This document shows positions 38,799 to 48,267 of a DNA stretch of 64,000 nt, in pieces. Numbering within the stretch: the stretch's first letter is position 1; each line of letters opens with the position of its first letter. The position numbers and the translations under genes were made by a program. A model generated the notes under the pieces. The model saw nothing but the letters and a program-made list of their open reading frames with translations. It was not told where the DNA came from and did no database searches. The stretch covers positions 248,001 to 312,000 of the forward strand of contig JACPYL010000025.1 of assembly GCA_016196065.1 (NCBI GenBank). Direction: 5' to 3'. Source of the DNA: Acidobacteriota bacterium. Its GTDB lineage: Bacteria > Acidobacteriota > Terriglobia > Terriglobales > Acidobacteriaceae.

Positions 38799-38840
38799 GG
38801 ACAGGTCTCTGACCTGTCCATGCAGGTCGAAGACCTGCAT
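38799..38840. repeat. Twin perfect hairpins upstream of rplC
   Basis: GGACAGGTC/GACCTGTCC (38799-38819) and ATGCAGGTC/GACCTGCAT (38820-38840) stand back to back, each a perfect 9-bp stem with a three-base loop. They replace the heptad arrays found in other spacers of the cluster. Confidence 0.8.
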
Positions 38841-38849
38841 CCACACAAC

Positions 38850-39179
38850 CTATTTATGTTCTTTCCCGAATGCCTTGATCTCGACATCCACTCCAGCCGG
38901 CAGATCGAGCTTCATCAGCGCATCGACCGTCTGTTGCGTCGGCTCGAGAATATCGAGCAGGCGCTTGTGGGTGCGGATCTCAAACTGTTCCCGCGACTTC
39001 TTGTCCACGTGCGGCGAACGCAACACGCAGTATTTGTTCTTCATCGTGGGCAAAGGAATCGGACCGGCAATCTGCGCGCCCGTACGTTTCGCGGTTTCCA
39101 CGATCTCGCCCGTCGACTGATCGAGGATCCGATAGTCGTAAGCTTTTAAGCGAATTCGAATTCTTTCTTTTCCAATCAC
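38850..39179 (-). CDS. rpsJ: 30S ribosomal protein S10
   Basis: A 109-residue S10 ([57 protein letters not shown]), also the NusE partner of NusB in antitermination. The GTG at 39179 gives the normal length; in-frame sequence further upstream is non-conserved. Confidence 0.97.
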   Translation of the reverse strand: MIGKERIRIRLKAYDYRILDQSTGEIVETAKRTGAQIAGPIPLPTMKNKYCVLRSPHVDKKSREQFEIRTHKRLLDILEPTQQTVDALMKLDLPAGVDVEIKAFGKEHK

Positions 39180-39248
39180 GGTGTCACTCTCTTTACCCCT
39201 CCCGGCCTTCCGGGAAGAAAGATCTGGCGGCAAGATGCAAGCCGCTTT

Positions 39249-39306
39249 GTAGCTTCTGGCTGCTAGCTTTTAGCTCCTAGCTGGAGGCTAGTAGCTAGAA
39301 GCTGTA
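39249..39306. repeat. Heptad array, family A, inverted arms
   Basis: TAGCTTC, TGGCTGC and TAGCTTT units pair with GCTGGAG, GCTAGTA and GCTAGAA units in the tuf-rpsJ spacer. Confidence 0.75.
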
Positions 39307-39307
39307 T

Positions 39308-40495
39308 TTATTGAACAATCTCCGCAATCGTGCCGGCGCCGACCGTGTGGCCGCCTTCGCGAATCGCGAACCGCAAACCTTTTTCCATCGCCACCGGAGT
39401 GATCAACTCGATCACCAGGCTCACGTTATCGCCCGGCATCACCATTTCCGTGCCCGCCGGCAACTCCGCAATCCCCGTCACGTCCGTCGTGCGCAGGTAA
39501 AACTGCGGACGATAGCCCTTGAAGAACGGCGTATGTCGTCCACCTTCTTCTTTCGTCAGAATGTAGACTTCCGCCTTGAACTTGGTGTGCGGCGTGATCG
39601 ATCCGCCCTTCGCCAAGACCATCCCGCGCTCGACATCTTCTTTCGCAATGCCGCGCAGCAACAGGCCAGCGTTGTCGCCTGCCAGACCTTCGTCCAATTG
39701 CTTCTTGAACATTTCAACGCCCGTCACCACCGTCTTGCGCGTCTCGCGGAAGCCGACGATCTCTGCTTCTTCGCCAACCTTCACCTTGCCACGCTCAATG
39801 CGGCCCGTGACTACAGTTCCACGACCCTGAATCGAGAAGATGTCTTCGATCGGCATCAGGAACGGCTTATCCAGTTCGCGCGCCGGTTGCGGCACGCTCT
39901 TGTCCACCGCTTCCATCAACGCGTCGATCTGCTTTTCCCACTTCTCTTCGCCGTTCAAAGCGCCGAGAGCCGACAACCGAACCACCGGCACGTCGTCGCC
40001 CGGGAATTTGTAGGTCTTCAGCAGTTCGCGTACTTCGAGTTCAACTAGATCGAGCAGTTCGGGATCGTCCACCGCGTCGCACTTATTGAGCGCGACAACG
40101 ATGTACGGCACACCAACCTGACGGGCAAGCAGTACGTGCTCCCGCGTCTGCGGCATCGGACCATCGGTCGCTGCTACCACGAGAATCGCGCCATCCATCT
40201 GCGCCGCACCCGTGATCATGTTCTTGATGTAATCCGCGTGACCCGGGCAATCGACGTGCGCGTAGTGCCGGTTCGCCGTCTCATACTCGACGTGCGCGGT
40301 CGCGATGGTTATGCCACGAGCCTTTTCTTCCGGCGCGTTATCGATCGAATCGAACGACCGGAACTTAATGTTCGGGTTGTGCTTCGACAATACCTTCGTG
40401 ATCGCCGCCGTCAACGTCGTCTTGCCATGGTCAATGTGACCAATCGTCCCTACGTTGCAGTGCGGCTTTGTCCGATCAAATTTTTCTTTCGCCAT
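39308..40495 (-). CDS. tuf: Elongation factor Tu
   Basis: A 395-residue GTPase that delivers aminoacyl-tRNA. G motifs are [15 protein letters not shown] (P-loop), DCPGHADY and NKCD; domain II and III motifs include [20 protein letters not shown] and the C-terminal [20 protein letters not shown]. It is the only tuf in the window, placed between fusA and rpsJ. Confidence 0.98.
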   Translation of the reverse strand: MAKEKFDRTKPHCNVGTIGHIDHGKTTLTAAITKVLSKHNPNIKFRSFDSIDNAPEEKARGITIATAHVEYETANRHYAHVDCPGHADYIKNMITGAAQMDGAILVVAATDGPMPQTREHVLLARQVGVPYIVVALNKCDAVDDPELLDLVELEVRELLKTYKFPGDDVPVVRLSALGALNGEEKWEKQIDALMEAVDKSVPQPARELDKPFLMPIEDIFSIQGRGTVVTGRIERGKVKVGEEAEIVGFRETRKTVVTGVEMFKKQLDEGLAGDNAGLLLRGIAKEDVERGMVLAKGGSITPHTKFKAEVYILTKEEGGRHTPFFKGYRPQFYLRTTDVTGIAELPAGTEMVMPGDNVSLVIELITPVAMEKGLRFAIREGGHTVGAGTIAEIVQ

Positions 40496-40498
40496 GTT

Positions 40499-40558
40499 TT
40501 AGCCTCTAGCTACTAACTTCTAGCTTGCTCTGTTGTGGCGCGGGCGCCCTCGCCCGCG
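40499..40558. repeat. Heptad array, family A, and an all-GC hairpin
   Basis: TAGCCTC, TAGCTAC, TAACTTC and TAGCTTG (40500-40527) are followed by a perfect 8-bp GC hairpin CGCGGGCG/CGCCCGCG (40539-40558) in the fusA-tuf spacer. Confidence 0.7.
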
Positions 40559-40568
40559 TAACTCACTA

Positions 40569-42662
40569 CTATCTCGCAGGCGTCTTTCCCTGGGTCTTGG
40601 CGATAATTTCATCCGCCACTGACCTCGGGGCTTCTTCGTAACGCGCAAAGTGCATCGAGTATTCCGCGCGGCCCTGCGTCGACGAACGCATGTGAGTCGC
40701 ATAACCAAACATTTCCGCCAGAGGCACGATCGCCTTGATGACCTGCGATCCGGCACGATGCTCCATGCCTTCAATGCGTCCGCGACGTGAACTCAGGTCG
40801 CCCATGATCGTGCCCGCGTAATCTTCCGGAGTTACGACTTCAACTGCCATCACCGGTTCCAACAGCACCGGAGAAGCTTTGCGAGCTGCTTCCTTGAACG
40901 CCATCGATCCAGCGATCTTGAATGCCATTTCGTTCGAATCGACGTCGTGATAGCTGCCGTCGTAAAGCGTTGCTTTCACGTCAACCATCGGATAGCCGGC
41001 GAGAATTCCGCCTTCGAGCGCTTCGCGAATGCCCTGGTCGATCGGCTTGATGAATTCCTTGGGTACTGATCCACCCGTGATGTCGTTGACGAATTCGTAG
41101 CCCGTCCCCGCCGGTTGCGGGTCGAGATAAATCTTGGCGTGTCCGTATTGACCCTTGCCGCCGGTCTGACGGATGTATTTGCCTTCCGCCTCGGAGTGCT
41201 TACGGATAGTCTCGCGATAAGCAACCTGCGGTTTGCCGACGTTCGCTTCGACTTTGTACTCGCGCATCATGCGGTCGACGATGATTTCCAGATGCAACTC
41301 GCCCATGCCGCTGATGATGGTCTGTCCGCTATCGGGATCGGTGTGAACCTTGAAGGTGGGATCTTCCTGCGCCAGCCGCGCCAGCGCCATACCCATTTTT
41401 TCCTGGTCAGCCTTGGTCTTCGGTTCGACTGCAACGGAAATGACCGGCACCGCAAACGTGATCGACTCGAGCAACACGGGATGCTCTTCGTTACAGATCG
41501 TGTCTCCCGTGCCAACATTCTTCAAGCCAACCGCCGCGCAAATGTCGCCCGCCAGAATTTCCTGAATGTCTTCGCGCTTATTGGCGTGCATTTTCAGCAA
41601 ACGCCCAATGCGCTCGTGCTTCTGGGTGCGGGCATTCATGACCGATTCGCCCGACTTGAGCTGTCCGGAGTACACGCGGATAAACGTCAACTGACCGACG
41701 TAGGGATCGGCCATGATCTTGAACGCCAGTGCCGAGAACGGCTCTTTATCGTTCGCCTTGCGCGTAACCGGCTGCCCGTCTTCCGGATTCGTCCCGTGCG
41801 TATCGGGAGTATCAAGGGGGGAGGGCAGATAGTCGACAACCGCATCCAGCAGCGGCTGGACACCTTTATTCTTGAATGCCGTTCCAACTACCACCGGGAA
41901 AAGTTTCAGCGCGATGGTCGACTTGCGGAGCGAGGCTTTCAGCTCTTCGGCGGAAATTGCTTCGCCTTCCAGAAATTTATGGAGAATGTCGTCGTCGTTT
42001 TCAGCGACTGTCTCGACCAACTGGGTGTGGAATGCGTCGGCCTTCTTTTTCAACTCCGCGGGAATTTCTTCGGTCGCGTATTCCGATCCAATCGTCTCGT
42101 CGTGCCAGATGATCGCCTTCATCTCGACCAGGTCGATCACGCCTCTGAACTTATCTTCTTGTCCGATGGGAATCTGAATCGCGACGGGCTTGGCATTGAG
42201 GCGCTTGCGGAGGGTATCGACGGCATGCTCGAAATCAGCACCCATCTTGTCAATCTTGTTAATGAAGCAAATTCGCGGGACGCCGTATTTATCGGCCTGG
42301 CGCCAGACTTTTTCGGACTGCGGCTGCACGCCGTGAACGGCGTCAAATACCGCGACTGCGCCGTCGAGCACGCGCAGGGATCGTTCCACCTCGGCCGTAA
42401 AATCCACGTGGCCGGGTGTGTCGATGATGTTGATGCGAATGTCGCGCCAGGTGCAGGTGGTGGCGGCGGATGTGATCGTGATGCCGCGCTCCTGCTCCTG
42501 CTCCATCCAATCCATGGTCGCAGTTCCTTCATGGACCTCGCCAATGCGGTGCGTGCGTCCCGTATAGAATAGGATGCGCTCCGTGGTCGTGGTCTTTCCG
42601 GCATCAATGTGCGCCATGATGCCGATATTCCTGCAACGCTCTAATGGGACTGTTCTGGCCAC
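40569..42662 (-). CDS. fusA: Elongation factor G
   Basis: A 697-residue translocation GTPase. Motifs are [45 protein letters not shown], then domain III-V elements [20 protein letters not shown] and [20 protein letters not shown]. Full length, no insertions. Second-to-third gene of the str segment between rpsG and tuf. Confidence 0.98.
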   Translation of the reverse strand: MARTVPLERCRNIGIMAHIDAGKTTTTERILFYTGRTHRIGEVHEGTATMDWMEQEQERGITITSAATTCTWRDIRINIIDTPGHVDFTAEVERSLRVLDGAVAVFDAVHGVQPQSEKVWRQADKYGVPRICFINKIDKMGADFEHAVDTLRKRLNAKPVAIQIPIGQEDKFRGVIDLVEMKAIIWHDETIGSEYATEEIPAELKKKADAFHTQLVETVAENDDDILHKFLEGEAISAEELKASLRKSTIALKLFPVVVGTAFKNKGVQPLLDAVVDYLPSPLDTPDTHGTNPEDGQPVTRKANDKEPFSALAFKIMADPYVGQLTFIRVYSGQLKSGESVMNARTQKHERIGRLLKMHANKREDIQEILAGDICAAVGLKNVGTGDTICNEEHPVLLESITFAVPVISVAVEPKTKADQEKMGMALARLAQEDPTFKVHTDPDSGQTIISGMGELHLEIIVDRMMREYKVEANVGKPQVAYRETIRKHSEAEGKYIRQTGGKGQYGHAKIYLDPQPAGTGYEFVNDITGGSVPKEFIKPIDQGIREALEGGILAGYPMVDVKATLYDGSYHDVDSNEMAFKIAGSMAFKEAARKASPVLLEPVMAVEVVTPEDYAGTIMGDLSSRRGRIEGMEHRAGSQVIKAIVPLAEMFGYATHMRSSTQGRAEYSMHFARYEEAPRSVADEIIAKTQGKTPAR

Positions 42663-42701
42663 TGTAGTTCTCTACTCTTTCTGGGTCTTAAAATCTGAAA
42701 A

Positions 42702-42750
42702 TCAGCTTCTAGCTGCTGGCTCCTAGCTAGTAGCTAGAAGCTAGTAGCCG
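42702..42750. repeat. Heptad array, family A, inverted arms
   Basis: CTTCTAG, CTGCTGG and CTCCTAG units pair with TAGCTAG and AAGCTAG units in the rpsG-fusA spacer. Confidence 0.75.
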
Positions 42751-42753
42751 TCT

Positions 42754-43310
<557 letters not shown>

Positions 43311-43313
43311 GTT

Positions 43314-43691
43314 TTACGATTTTTTCGCGCGTTTCGCGCCGTACTTCGAACGTCCCTGCTGGCGGTTCGCCACACCGGTTGCATCCAGCGTTCCGCGCAC
43401 TACGTGATACCGTACGCCCGGCAGATCCTTCACGCGGCCCCCGCGGATCAGCACAATCGAGTGCTCCTGCAGGTTGTGGCCGACGCCTGGAATGTACGTG
43501 GTCACTTCGATCCCATTCGTCAACCGGACGCGCGCCACTTTGCGCAACGCCGAGTTCGGCTTCTTGGGAGTCTGGGTATACACGCGGGTGCAAACTCCGC
43601 GCTTCTGCGGACACGACTGCAGCGCCGGACTTGCGGTCTTGTATTTCGTCCGTTCGCGGCCTTGCTTCACGAGCTGATTAAATGTCGGCAC
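43314..43691 (-). CDS. rpsL: 30S ribosomal protein S12
   Basis: A 125-residue S12 of the decoding centre ([60 protein letters not shown]). The lysines in PKKPNS and RVKDLPG, where streptomycin-resistance substitutions arise in other bacteria, are the sensitive form. The GTG at 43691 gives the normal N-terminus; the frame open to 43733 adds non-conserved residues. Confidence 0.97.
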   Translation of the reverse strand: MPTFNQLVKQGRERTKYKTASPALQSCPQKRGVCTRVYTQTPKKPNSALRKVARVRLTNGIEVTTYIPGVGHNLQEHSIVLIRGGRVKDLPGVRYHVVRGTLDATGVANRQQGRSKYGAKRAKKS

Positions 43692-44158
43692 TCTTGCCAC
43701 TCCCAGACGCGGCCAACCGCGTCTCGACCACAAAATTCATCCGGCCACACACTCACCCGCAGACGCACACTGACTGCGTCTCCGGTCTGGCACAGGCTCA
43801 CAAGCCCGGCCATACTCTCCCGCACGGCTTTTCCAATTACGGCCGGCCGGTGAGAAATTCAGTTTCCCGTTTCAGACTGTCGCCGACGACGGTGACGCCA
43901 CGCCCAACCCCACTTCGGTCCGGAGGCGCTCCGTTTCGTCTGCTTCTCCTGCATAGCCTCGCGTGTCTCCCACAATCTGGGCGCGGTGGTTTTCGCAGGA
44001 CATTTCAGCGAGGGCGTCTTCGGTCTAGTGTTGCCAAACCGAAGCCGTATTTCTTCAGAGCTCAGCCAAGATTTTCCCAGCACCCAGAGGCGGCGTATAT
44101 TGCCCAGCCCAACAGGTACCGTACACAGGCAAGCCAGACTAACTCGCGGAACCTTTTG

Positions 44159-44187
44159 ATAATAGCAAGTGACTTGCACATCGTCAA
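44159..44187 (-). promoter_or_regulatory. Promoter of the ribosomal super-cluster
   Basis: On the minus strand TTGACG (44182-44187) and TATTAT (44159-44164) are separated by exactly 17 nt, a near-consensus sigma70-type promoter. Initiation near 44151 would give an rpsL leader of about 460 nt. Confidence 0.7.
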
Positions 44188-44220
44188 CCACTCTGGCACG
44201 CATCTGAACAAAGCAGGTGC

Positions 44221-44304
44221 CAGGTTTCAGGTCTTAGGCGTCAGGACCCAGAATTAAAGGCTCCACGGGAGCTCGGTCGACTCGCGCCCAAGACCTGATA
44301 CCTG
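44221..44304. repeat. Heptad array, family I (CAGGTCT), inverted arms
   Basis: CAGGTTT, CAGGTCT, TAGGCGT and CAGGACC (44221-44248) are mirrored by AGACCTGATACCTG (44291-44304). It stands upstream of the lipoprotein and just outside the ribosomal promoter. Confidence 0.65.
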
Positions 44305-44402
44305 TTCTGCTGCGCTTGCTCAAACTGACAATGACCTTCTACACTGACTGCTTTCCGCTACACACTACGCTCGCGTCTGGAAAACGGACGCGAGGAGGGT
44401 TC

Positions 44403-46820
44403 ATGGATTTTCGCAGTATGGATCGTTACAAGACAGACCGTCCTCATAATTTGGCCCGCCCTACTAGAGACCGTGGAAATCGTCGCCGTGCCGGCTTACT
44501 TCTTCTAGCGGCGCTCGTGGCACTCCTGGCTCTAACCGGTTGTATCGGCAAGAGCACTGCGAATCCCCAGGGCGGCAACGTCCAGACTGTGACCATCAAC
44601 CCGACTGCGACCACGTCTCTGGAATTTGGAAAGACTCAGAACTTCAGCGCCTCGGCCCGTGATTCCGCGGGTCGCACTGTGTTTACGACCATCCACTTTC
44701 TTTCCGATAACAACGCCGCACTCACGATTTCCAACAACGGCGTCGCCTGCGCCGGAGTCTGGGACTCGCTGAGCAATCCCGTACGCTGCACACCTGGTGT
44801 CGAAGGCATCGCCCACGTGACCGCAGAGGCCGCTGGCGTCAGCAGCACGCAAGTAACGATCTACGTTCACCAGCATATTCAGAGCATCCTGGTCACACCG
44901 GTAGGCACACAGCAGTGCCTGAAGCCTCCCTGTACATGTTTCTCGCAAGGCACCACTGCGAATTTTCAGGCCACCGCTTACGGCGCTAATAACTTTGATA
45001 TCACCAGTACCGTAGGGCCGATCAGCTGGTTGGTCACGACTGCGGGTGTGCTCACAATCACCTCTGACACCAACCTCCCGAATAACCAGGTGGAGGTCAC
45101 GGCAAAGACACCCGGAATCACGCAATTGCTTGCCAGTGCGTCCGGTACCACCGGCGTCCCGTTTGGCTACACGACTTGCCTCGTGAAATCGATCATGCTG
45201 CAAGTGCAAGGCGGTTCGGGAAACTCAACCTCCCTCAACGGCGGCGGAACAAAGACATTGGTGGCCACGGTTCTGGACACCTTGGACGTGGCTTTGACCA
45301 AGCCGCCTCTGACCTGGAGTACCTCGAATCCCGAGGTCGCCACCGTGAACTCCTCAGGCACGGTCACCGGACGCCAAACAGCTGGCACCGCTGATATTTC
45401 TGCATCCTGCACGCCGCCGACCTGCAACATTGGAGTCCTCCCCGGACTTTCCCTGTATTCCACCGGGGGCACGCTGAAGAACGGCCAATCCGCTTTCGGC
45501 GTTATCGTCGCAAACGTCACACAGGCCAAGCCGCCCACGGCAACCGCGTGGGCCGCAACCACTGACTGCAAGGACAACTTCAATTGCACGAGCGCGATGT
45601 TTCCCGTGGTCACGGGAAAAGAACCTATCGGCACAGCGATTGGCGTTCCCTATACACCGAACTCGATGCGCTTCACTCCCGCCGGGGGACGCGTGTACAT
45701 GGGCAGTGACAAGGGCCTGATGTTTGTGGATGTCGGCAGCCAGTCGCCGGCGGTGGGTACTGTTGCCCAGGCAACGACTCCCTGCAATGTCGCCGTATGC
45801 GGCAAGGTGCTGGCCATTTCCGCCGACAGTAATCGCGTAGTCGTGTCTGACACAACGACGATTCCGAACCAGGTTTACATCTTCGACGCTGCACACAGCA
45901 CCACTCCTTCAGTCGACTTGCTGATCGACGGCGCCACTGCTGCCTCGTTCTCACCTGACCAGATGAAGCTTTTCATCCTGACGAACACCGGAAGGATGTT
46001 TGTCTATTCGACCGTGGACGCACTGAGTTCGGTCCCCCTTTCGACGGACGCAACGGACCTGGCTTTTTCGGCAGATGGAAGCTTCGCTTACGTGGCGGGA
46101 GTTCCGGTCAACGCTGTCTCGGGGTTTGCCACGTGTAACCTTCAGAACATCGGCTCTTCCTCGCCGGCGCTGGCATCCAATCCCCTGCGCGTGGTTCCCC
46201 TACCGTCGGTTCGAGAGGAACACATCTTCTTTTCGAACAAGGACGATGGCGACGATGACGACACGGACCCTGTCGAACATTCGGTGCTCACGCAAGATCT
46301 GATTGCTCTCGAACCGCCTAACCTGCAACTTCTCACCGCGCAGTTTTCGCGGGACTCGATTGATGACAACGATTTCAACTGCAATGCTCCGTTCTTTTAT
46401 CCCGATGCGGCGTCAGGCTTCAAGTCCGGCACCACGTTCAACCTCGGCCAAGGCGCCTTCACTCCGCTCCTCATGCAAGTGACCGGAGACGGCACACAAG
46501 TCATCATCGTCGCGGAACATTTACCCGCCGTACTTATTTTCGACATCAACTCGGGTACGACGTCCGCTATCTCGCTGGTCAATAACGCGGACCCTCTGGC
46601 TGCATCCGCGACCTTGGATGGAACTCAGGTCTTCGTGGGATCTTGCGACGGCAATCCCACCAACCCGAATACCTGTGGGTCCGTCCACATCGTGAACACA
46701 CAGCTTGGCGGCGATCTTCAGCAGGGCGTCTACACAAACTTCAACACCAACGACAGCATGTGTAACAACCTGCCGGGCACTCCCTGTCTACCTAACTTGA
46801 TTGCCGTTAAACCGCAGTGA
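44403..46820 (+). CDS. Ig-like/beta-propeller lipoprotein
   Basis: An 805-residue exported protein. After a basic N-terminus the hydrophobic stretch LLLLAALVALLALTGC carries a good lipobox (LTGC). Two Ig-like (BIG2) regions follow (LEFGKTQNFSASARDSAGRT; PPLTWSTSNPEVATVNSSGT, VTGRQTAGTADISASC), then a propeller-like half with MRFTPAGGRVYMGSDKGLMF, DLAFSADGSFAYVAG and an acidic insert DDGDDDDTDP near residue 615. Paired cysteines suggest disulphides. Function is unknown; it is probably surface-displayed. GGAGGG lies 3 nt before the ATG at 44403; the in-frame extension to 44316 lacks such a site. Confidence 0.8.
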   Translation: MDFRSMDRYKTDRPHNLARPTRDRGNRRRAGLLLLAALVALLALTGCIGKSTANPQGGNVQTVTINPTATTSLEFGKTQNFSASARDSAGRTVFTTIHFLSDNNAALTISNNGVACAGVWDSLSNPVRCTPGVEGIAHVTAEAAGVSSTQVTIYVHQHIQSILVTPVGTQQCLKPPCTCFSQGTTANFQATAYGANNFDITSTVGPISWLVTTAGVLTITSDTNLPNNQVEVTAKTPGITQLLASASGTTGVPFGYTTCLVKSIMLQVQGGSGNSTSLNGGGTKTLVATVLDTLDVALTKPPLTWSTSNPEVATVNSSGTVTGRQTAGTADISASCTPPTCNIGVLPGLSLYSTGGTLKNGQSAFGVIVANVTQAKPPTATAWAATTDCKDNFNCTSAMFPVVTGKEPIGTAIGVPYTPNSMRFTPAGGRVYMGSDKGLMFVDVGSQSPAVGTVAQATTPCNVAVCGKVLAISADSNRVVVSDTTTIPNQVYIFDAAHSTTPSVDLLIDGATAASFSPDQMKLFILTNTGRMFVYSTVDALSSVPLSTDATDLAFSADGSFAYVAGVPVNAVSGFATCNLQNIGSSSPALASNPLRVVPLPSVREEHIFFSNKDDGDDDDTDPVEHSVLTQDLIALEPPNLQLLTAQFSRDSIDDNDFNCNAPFFYPDAASGFKSGTTFNLGQGAFTPLLMQVTGDGTQVIIVAEHLPAVLIFDINSGTTSAISLVNNADPLAASATLDGTQVFVGSCDGNPTNPNTCGSVHIVNTQLGGDLQQGVYTNFNTNDSMCNNLPGTPCLPNLIAVKPQ

Positions 46821-46966
46821 TGGGGAGCACAGGTGAGGCGTCTGGTGCGAAGAAGATTGGCCTGCCAGGTGGGTGAGGGCTATCCAGGACGTTCTTACTG
46901 AAAATCGCCTGCTGTTCTCAGCGTTTCTTTGCGGCTAAGAGCTTTTCTGGTTGGAAGGAACAAGCA

Positions 46967-47374
46967 CTAGCCTAGATCTTTCCCCACACTATCCAGCACT
47001 CCATTGATGAACTGGACCGACTCCGGAGTGGAAAACTTGCGCGCGATCTCGAGCGCCTCATTGATCACAACCGCTTTCGGAGTGTCCGGATAGCCCAGGA
47101 ATTCGGCGACCGCTTCGCGGAGAATATTGCGATCGACTGCCGCCATGCGTTCCATACGCCAGTGCTGGGTATGCTTTTCGATCAGTCCATTGATCTCGAT
47201 CGACTTGTCGCAAGCGATGCGAAAAATGTCTTCGGCAAATCCACGAACGTCTTCATCGACATTCGTGCGCTCGCCCCAGAACGATTTTCGAACGACATCG
47301 GGTTCCTGCTTCCCCATGTCGGCCTGAAACAGCATCTGCAAAGCGAGTTCGCGGGATTTGCGTCGGGTACCCAA
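46967..47374 (-). CDS. nusB: Transcription antitermination protein NusB
   Basis: A 135-residue all-helical protein (GTRRKSRELALQMLFQADMG, AVDRNILREAVAEFLGYPDT, PKAVVINEALEIARKFSTPE, FINGVLDSVGKDL). With S10 (NusE) it binds boxA RNA during rRNA antitermination. It lies downstream of ribH, the usual order, separated by a heptad array. Confidence 0.97.
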   Translation of the reverse strand: MGTRRKSRELALQMLFQADMGKQEPDVVRKSFWGERTNVDEDVRGFAEDIFRIACDKSIEINGLIEKHTQHWRMERMAAVDRNILREAVAEFLGYPDTPKAVVINEALEIARKFSTPESVQFINGVLDSVGKDLG

Positions 47375-47379
47375 GGTCA

Positions 47380-47522
47380 GTCGTTGGTCGTTCGCTGTTC
47401 GTCGTTCGTCGTTCGTCGTTCGCTTCTAGTGTACAGGGTTGGATTGCAGTGAGCGGGTCAACGCTTCGGTGCGCGGTTGGTCTTGCCTTTGCGAACGACC
47501 GAGGACGAACGACAAACGACGA
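47380..47522. repeat. Heptad array, family B, one arm inside ribH
   Basis: Arm one (47380-47423) has about six GTCGTTC-type units directly upstream of nusB. The complementary arm (47491-47522) lies within the last codons of ribH, so array DNA is translated there. Confidence 0.8.
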
Positions 47523-48021
47523 TACTCTTCAGATTCGCCATCTCGATCGCCGCCTGCGCGGCCTCGAATCCCTTGTTCCCCATTTTCAGCCCGGCACGAT
47601 CAATCGCCTGCTCAAGAGTGTCGCAAGTCAGGACGCCGAAAGCGTGCGGGACGCCGGTCTCCTGCGCGGATTGGCCGATGCCGCGAGTGACCTCATTCAC
47701 GATTACGTCGTAATGCGCCGTGTCGCCGCGAAGCAGGCAACCGATGCAGAGGATCGCATCGTACTTTTTCGTTTCGGCAAGGGTTCGAGCGGCGATGGGA
47801 ATCTCAAACGCGCCCGGAACCCGTACGAGGGCAATGTCTTTTTTCTTCGCACCGGAGCGAAGAAGCCCGTCGTAAGCGCTCAGTAAAAGGCGCTCGGTAA
47901 TAAAAGCATTGAAGCGTGAGACAACAATCGCGAAGCGCTTTCCGGTCGCATCGAGTTCGCCGGAGATCGACGGAATATCTTCCCGCGGAGGTCGTTCGAA
48001 ATTGATCTTTGGCTTTTTCAA
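47458..48021 (-). CDS. ribH: 6,7-dimethyl-8-ribityllumazine synthase with repeat-derived tail
   Basis: A 187-residue enzyme forming the lumazine precursor of riboflavin. Landmarks are RFAIVVSRFNAFITERLL, RVPGAFEIPIAARTLAETKK, AILCIGCLLRGDTAHYDVIV with the catalytic His, and PHAFGVLTCDTLEQAIDRAG. The family normally ends near NKGFEAAQAAIEMANL; here about 22 further residues (IVVCRSSSVVRKGKTNRAPK) are encoded largely by the heptad array. The extension is probably tolerated at the surface of the assembly. It is followed by nusB and preceded by a 57-aa membrane protein gene. Confidence 0.95.
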   Translation of the reverse strand: MKKPKINFERPPREDIPSISGELDATGKRFAIVVSRFNAFITERLLLSAYDGLLRSGAKKKDIALVRVPGAFEIPIAARTLAETKKYDAILCIGCLLRGDTAHYDVIVNEVTRGIGQSAQETGVPHAFGVLTCDTLEQAIDRAGLKMGNKGFEAAQAAIEMANLKSIVVCRSSSVVRKGKTNRAPKR

Positions 48022-48045
48022 GACACCTATTCTTTTGGTGGACCG

Positions 48046-48219
48046 TCAGTCGTTGTATTTCCGGTAACAGTAATAACAGTAACCCCAAAAAACAGCATAG
48101 AAAATTGCAAAGTAAAGAACAGCTGCGATGGAATGGCGAACTTGGTATTCGCGCCATAGGTCGTGCAGCACCATTGCACCCACTGCGAGGCCCGCAATCG
48201 TGATTGTTCGTTGTTGCAT
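48046..48219 (-). CDS. Small hydrophobic membrane protein (57 aa)
   Basis: An ATG at 48219 opens a 57-codon frame ending at TGA 48046, 24 nt before ribH. It has two hydrophobic segments (TITIAGLAVGAMVL near residues 5-18 and SIAAVLYFAIFYAVFWGYCY near 30-49), an aromatic- and Cys-rich end and a polar C-terminus. I recognise no family. Its position suggests co-transcription with ribH-nusB. No strong ribosome-binding site is seen, so this is a plausible rather than certain gene. Confidence 0.45.
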   Translation of the reverse strand: MQQRTITIAGLAVGAMVLHDLWREYQVRHSIAAVLYFAIFYAVFWGYCYYCYRKYND

Positions 48220-48267
48220 CGTTCACATTGCGATACGTGTTTCCGGTAGCCGTGCGTGAAGCGTCTG

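Larger units (their letters stand above)
43692..44402. other. 711-bp divergent region between rpsL and the Ig/propeller lipoprotein
   Basis: No convincing gene. It holds the long leader of the ribosomal cluster (about 460 nt, 43692-44151), a minus-strand promoter (44159-44187), a family I heptad array (44221-44304) and the GGAGGG ribosome-binding site of the lipoprotein gene. The 114-codon frame inside the leader has no recognisable protein features. Confidence 0.6.

Noticed and set aside
41115-42572. 485-codon plus-strand frame opposite fusA
   Set aside because: Shadow of a highly conserved gene with strong codon bias; no features of its own.
43859-44203. 114-codon minus-strand frame in the rpsL leader
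   Set aside because: It begins upstream of the likely transcription start, has no ribosome-binding site or protein features, and is Arg/Trp-rich like translated non-coding DNA.
43692-44402. tRNA or rRNA gene in the large spacer
   Set aside because: No cloverleaf with acceptor and T-arm motifs was found on either strand; same for the other spacers read.
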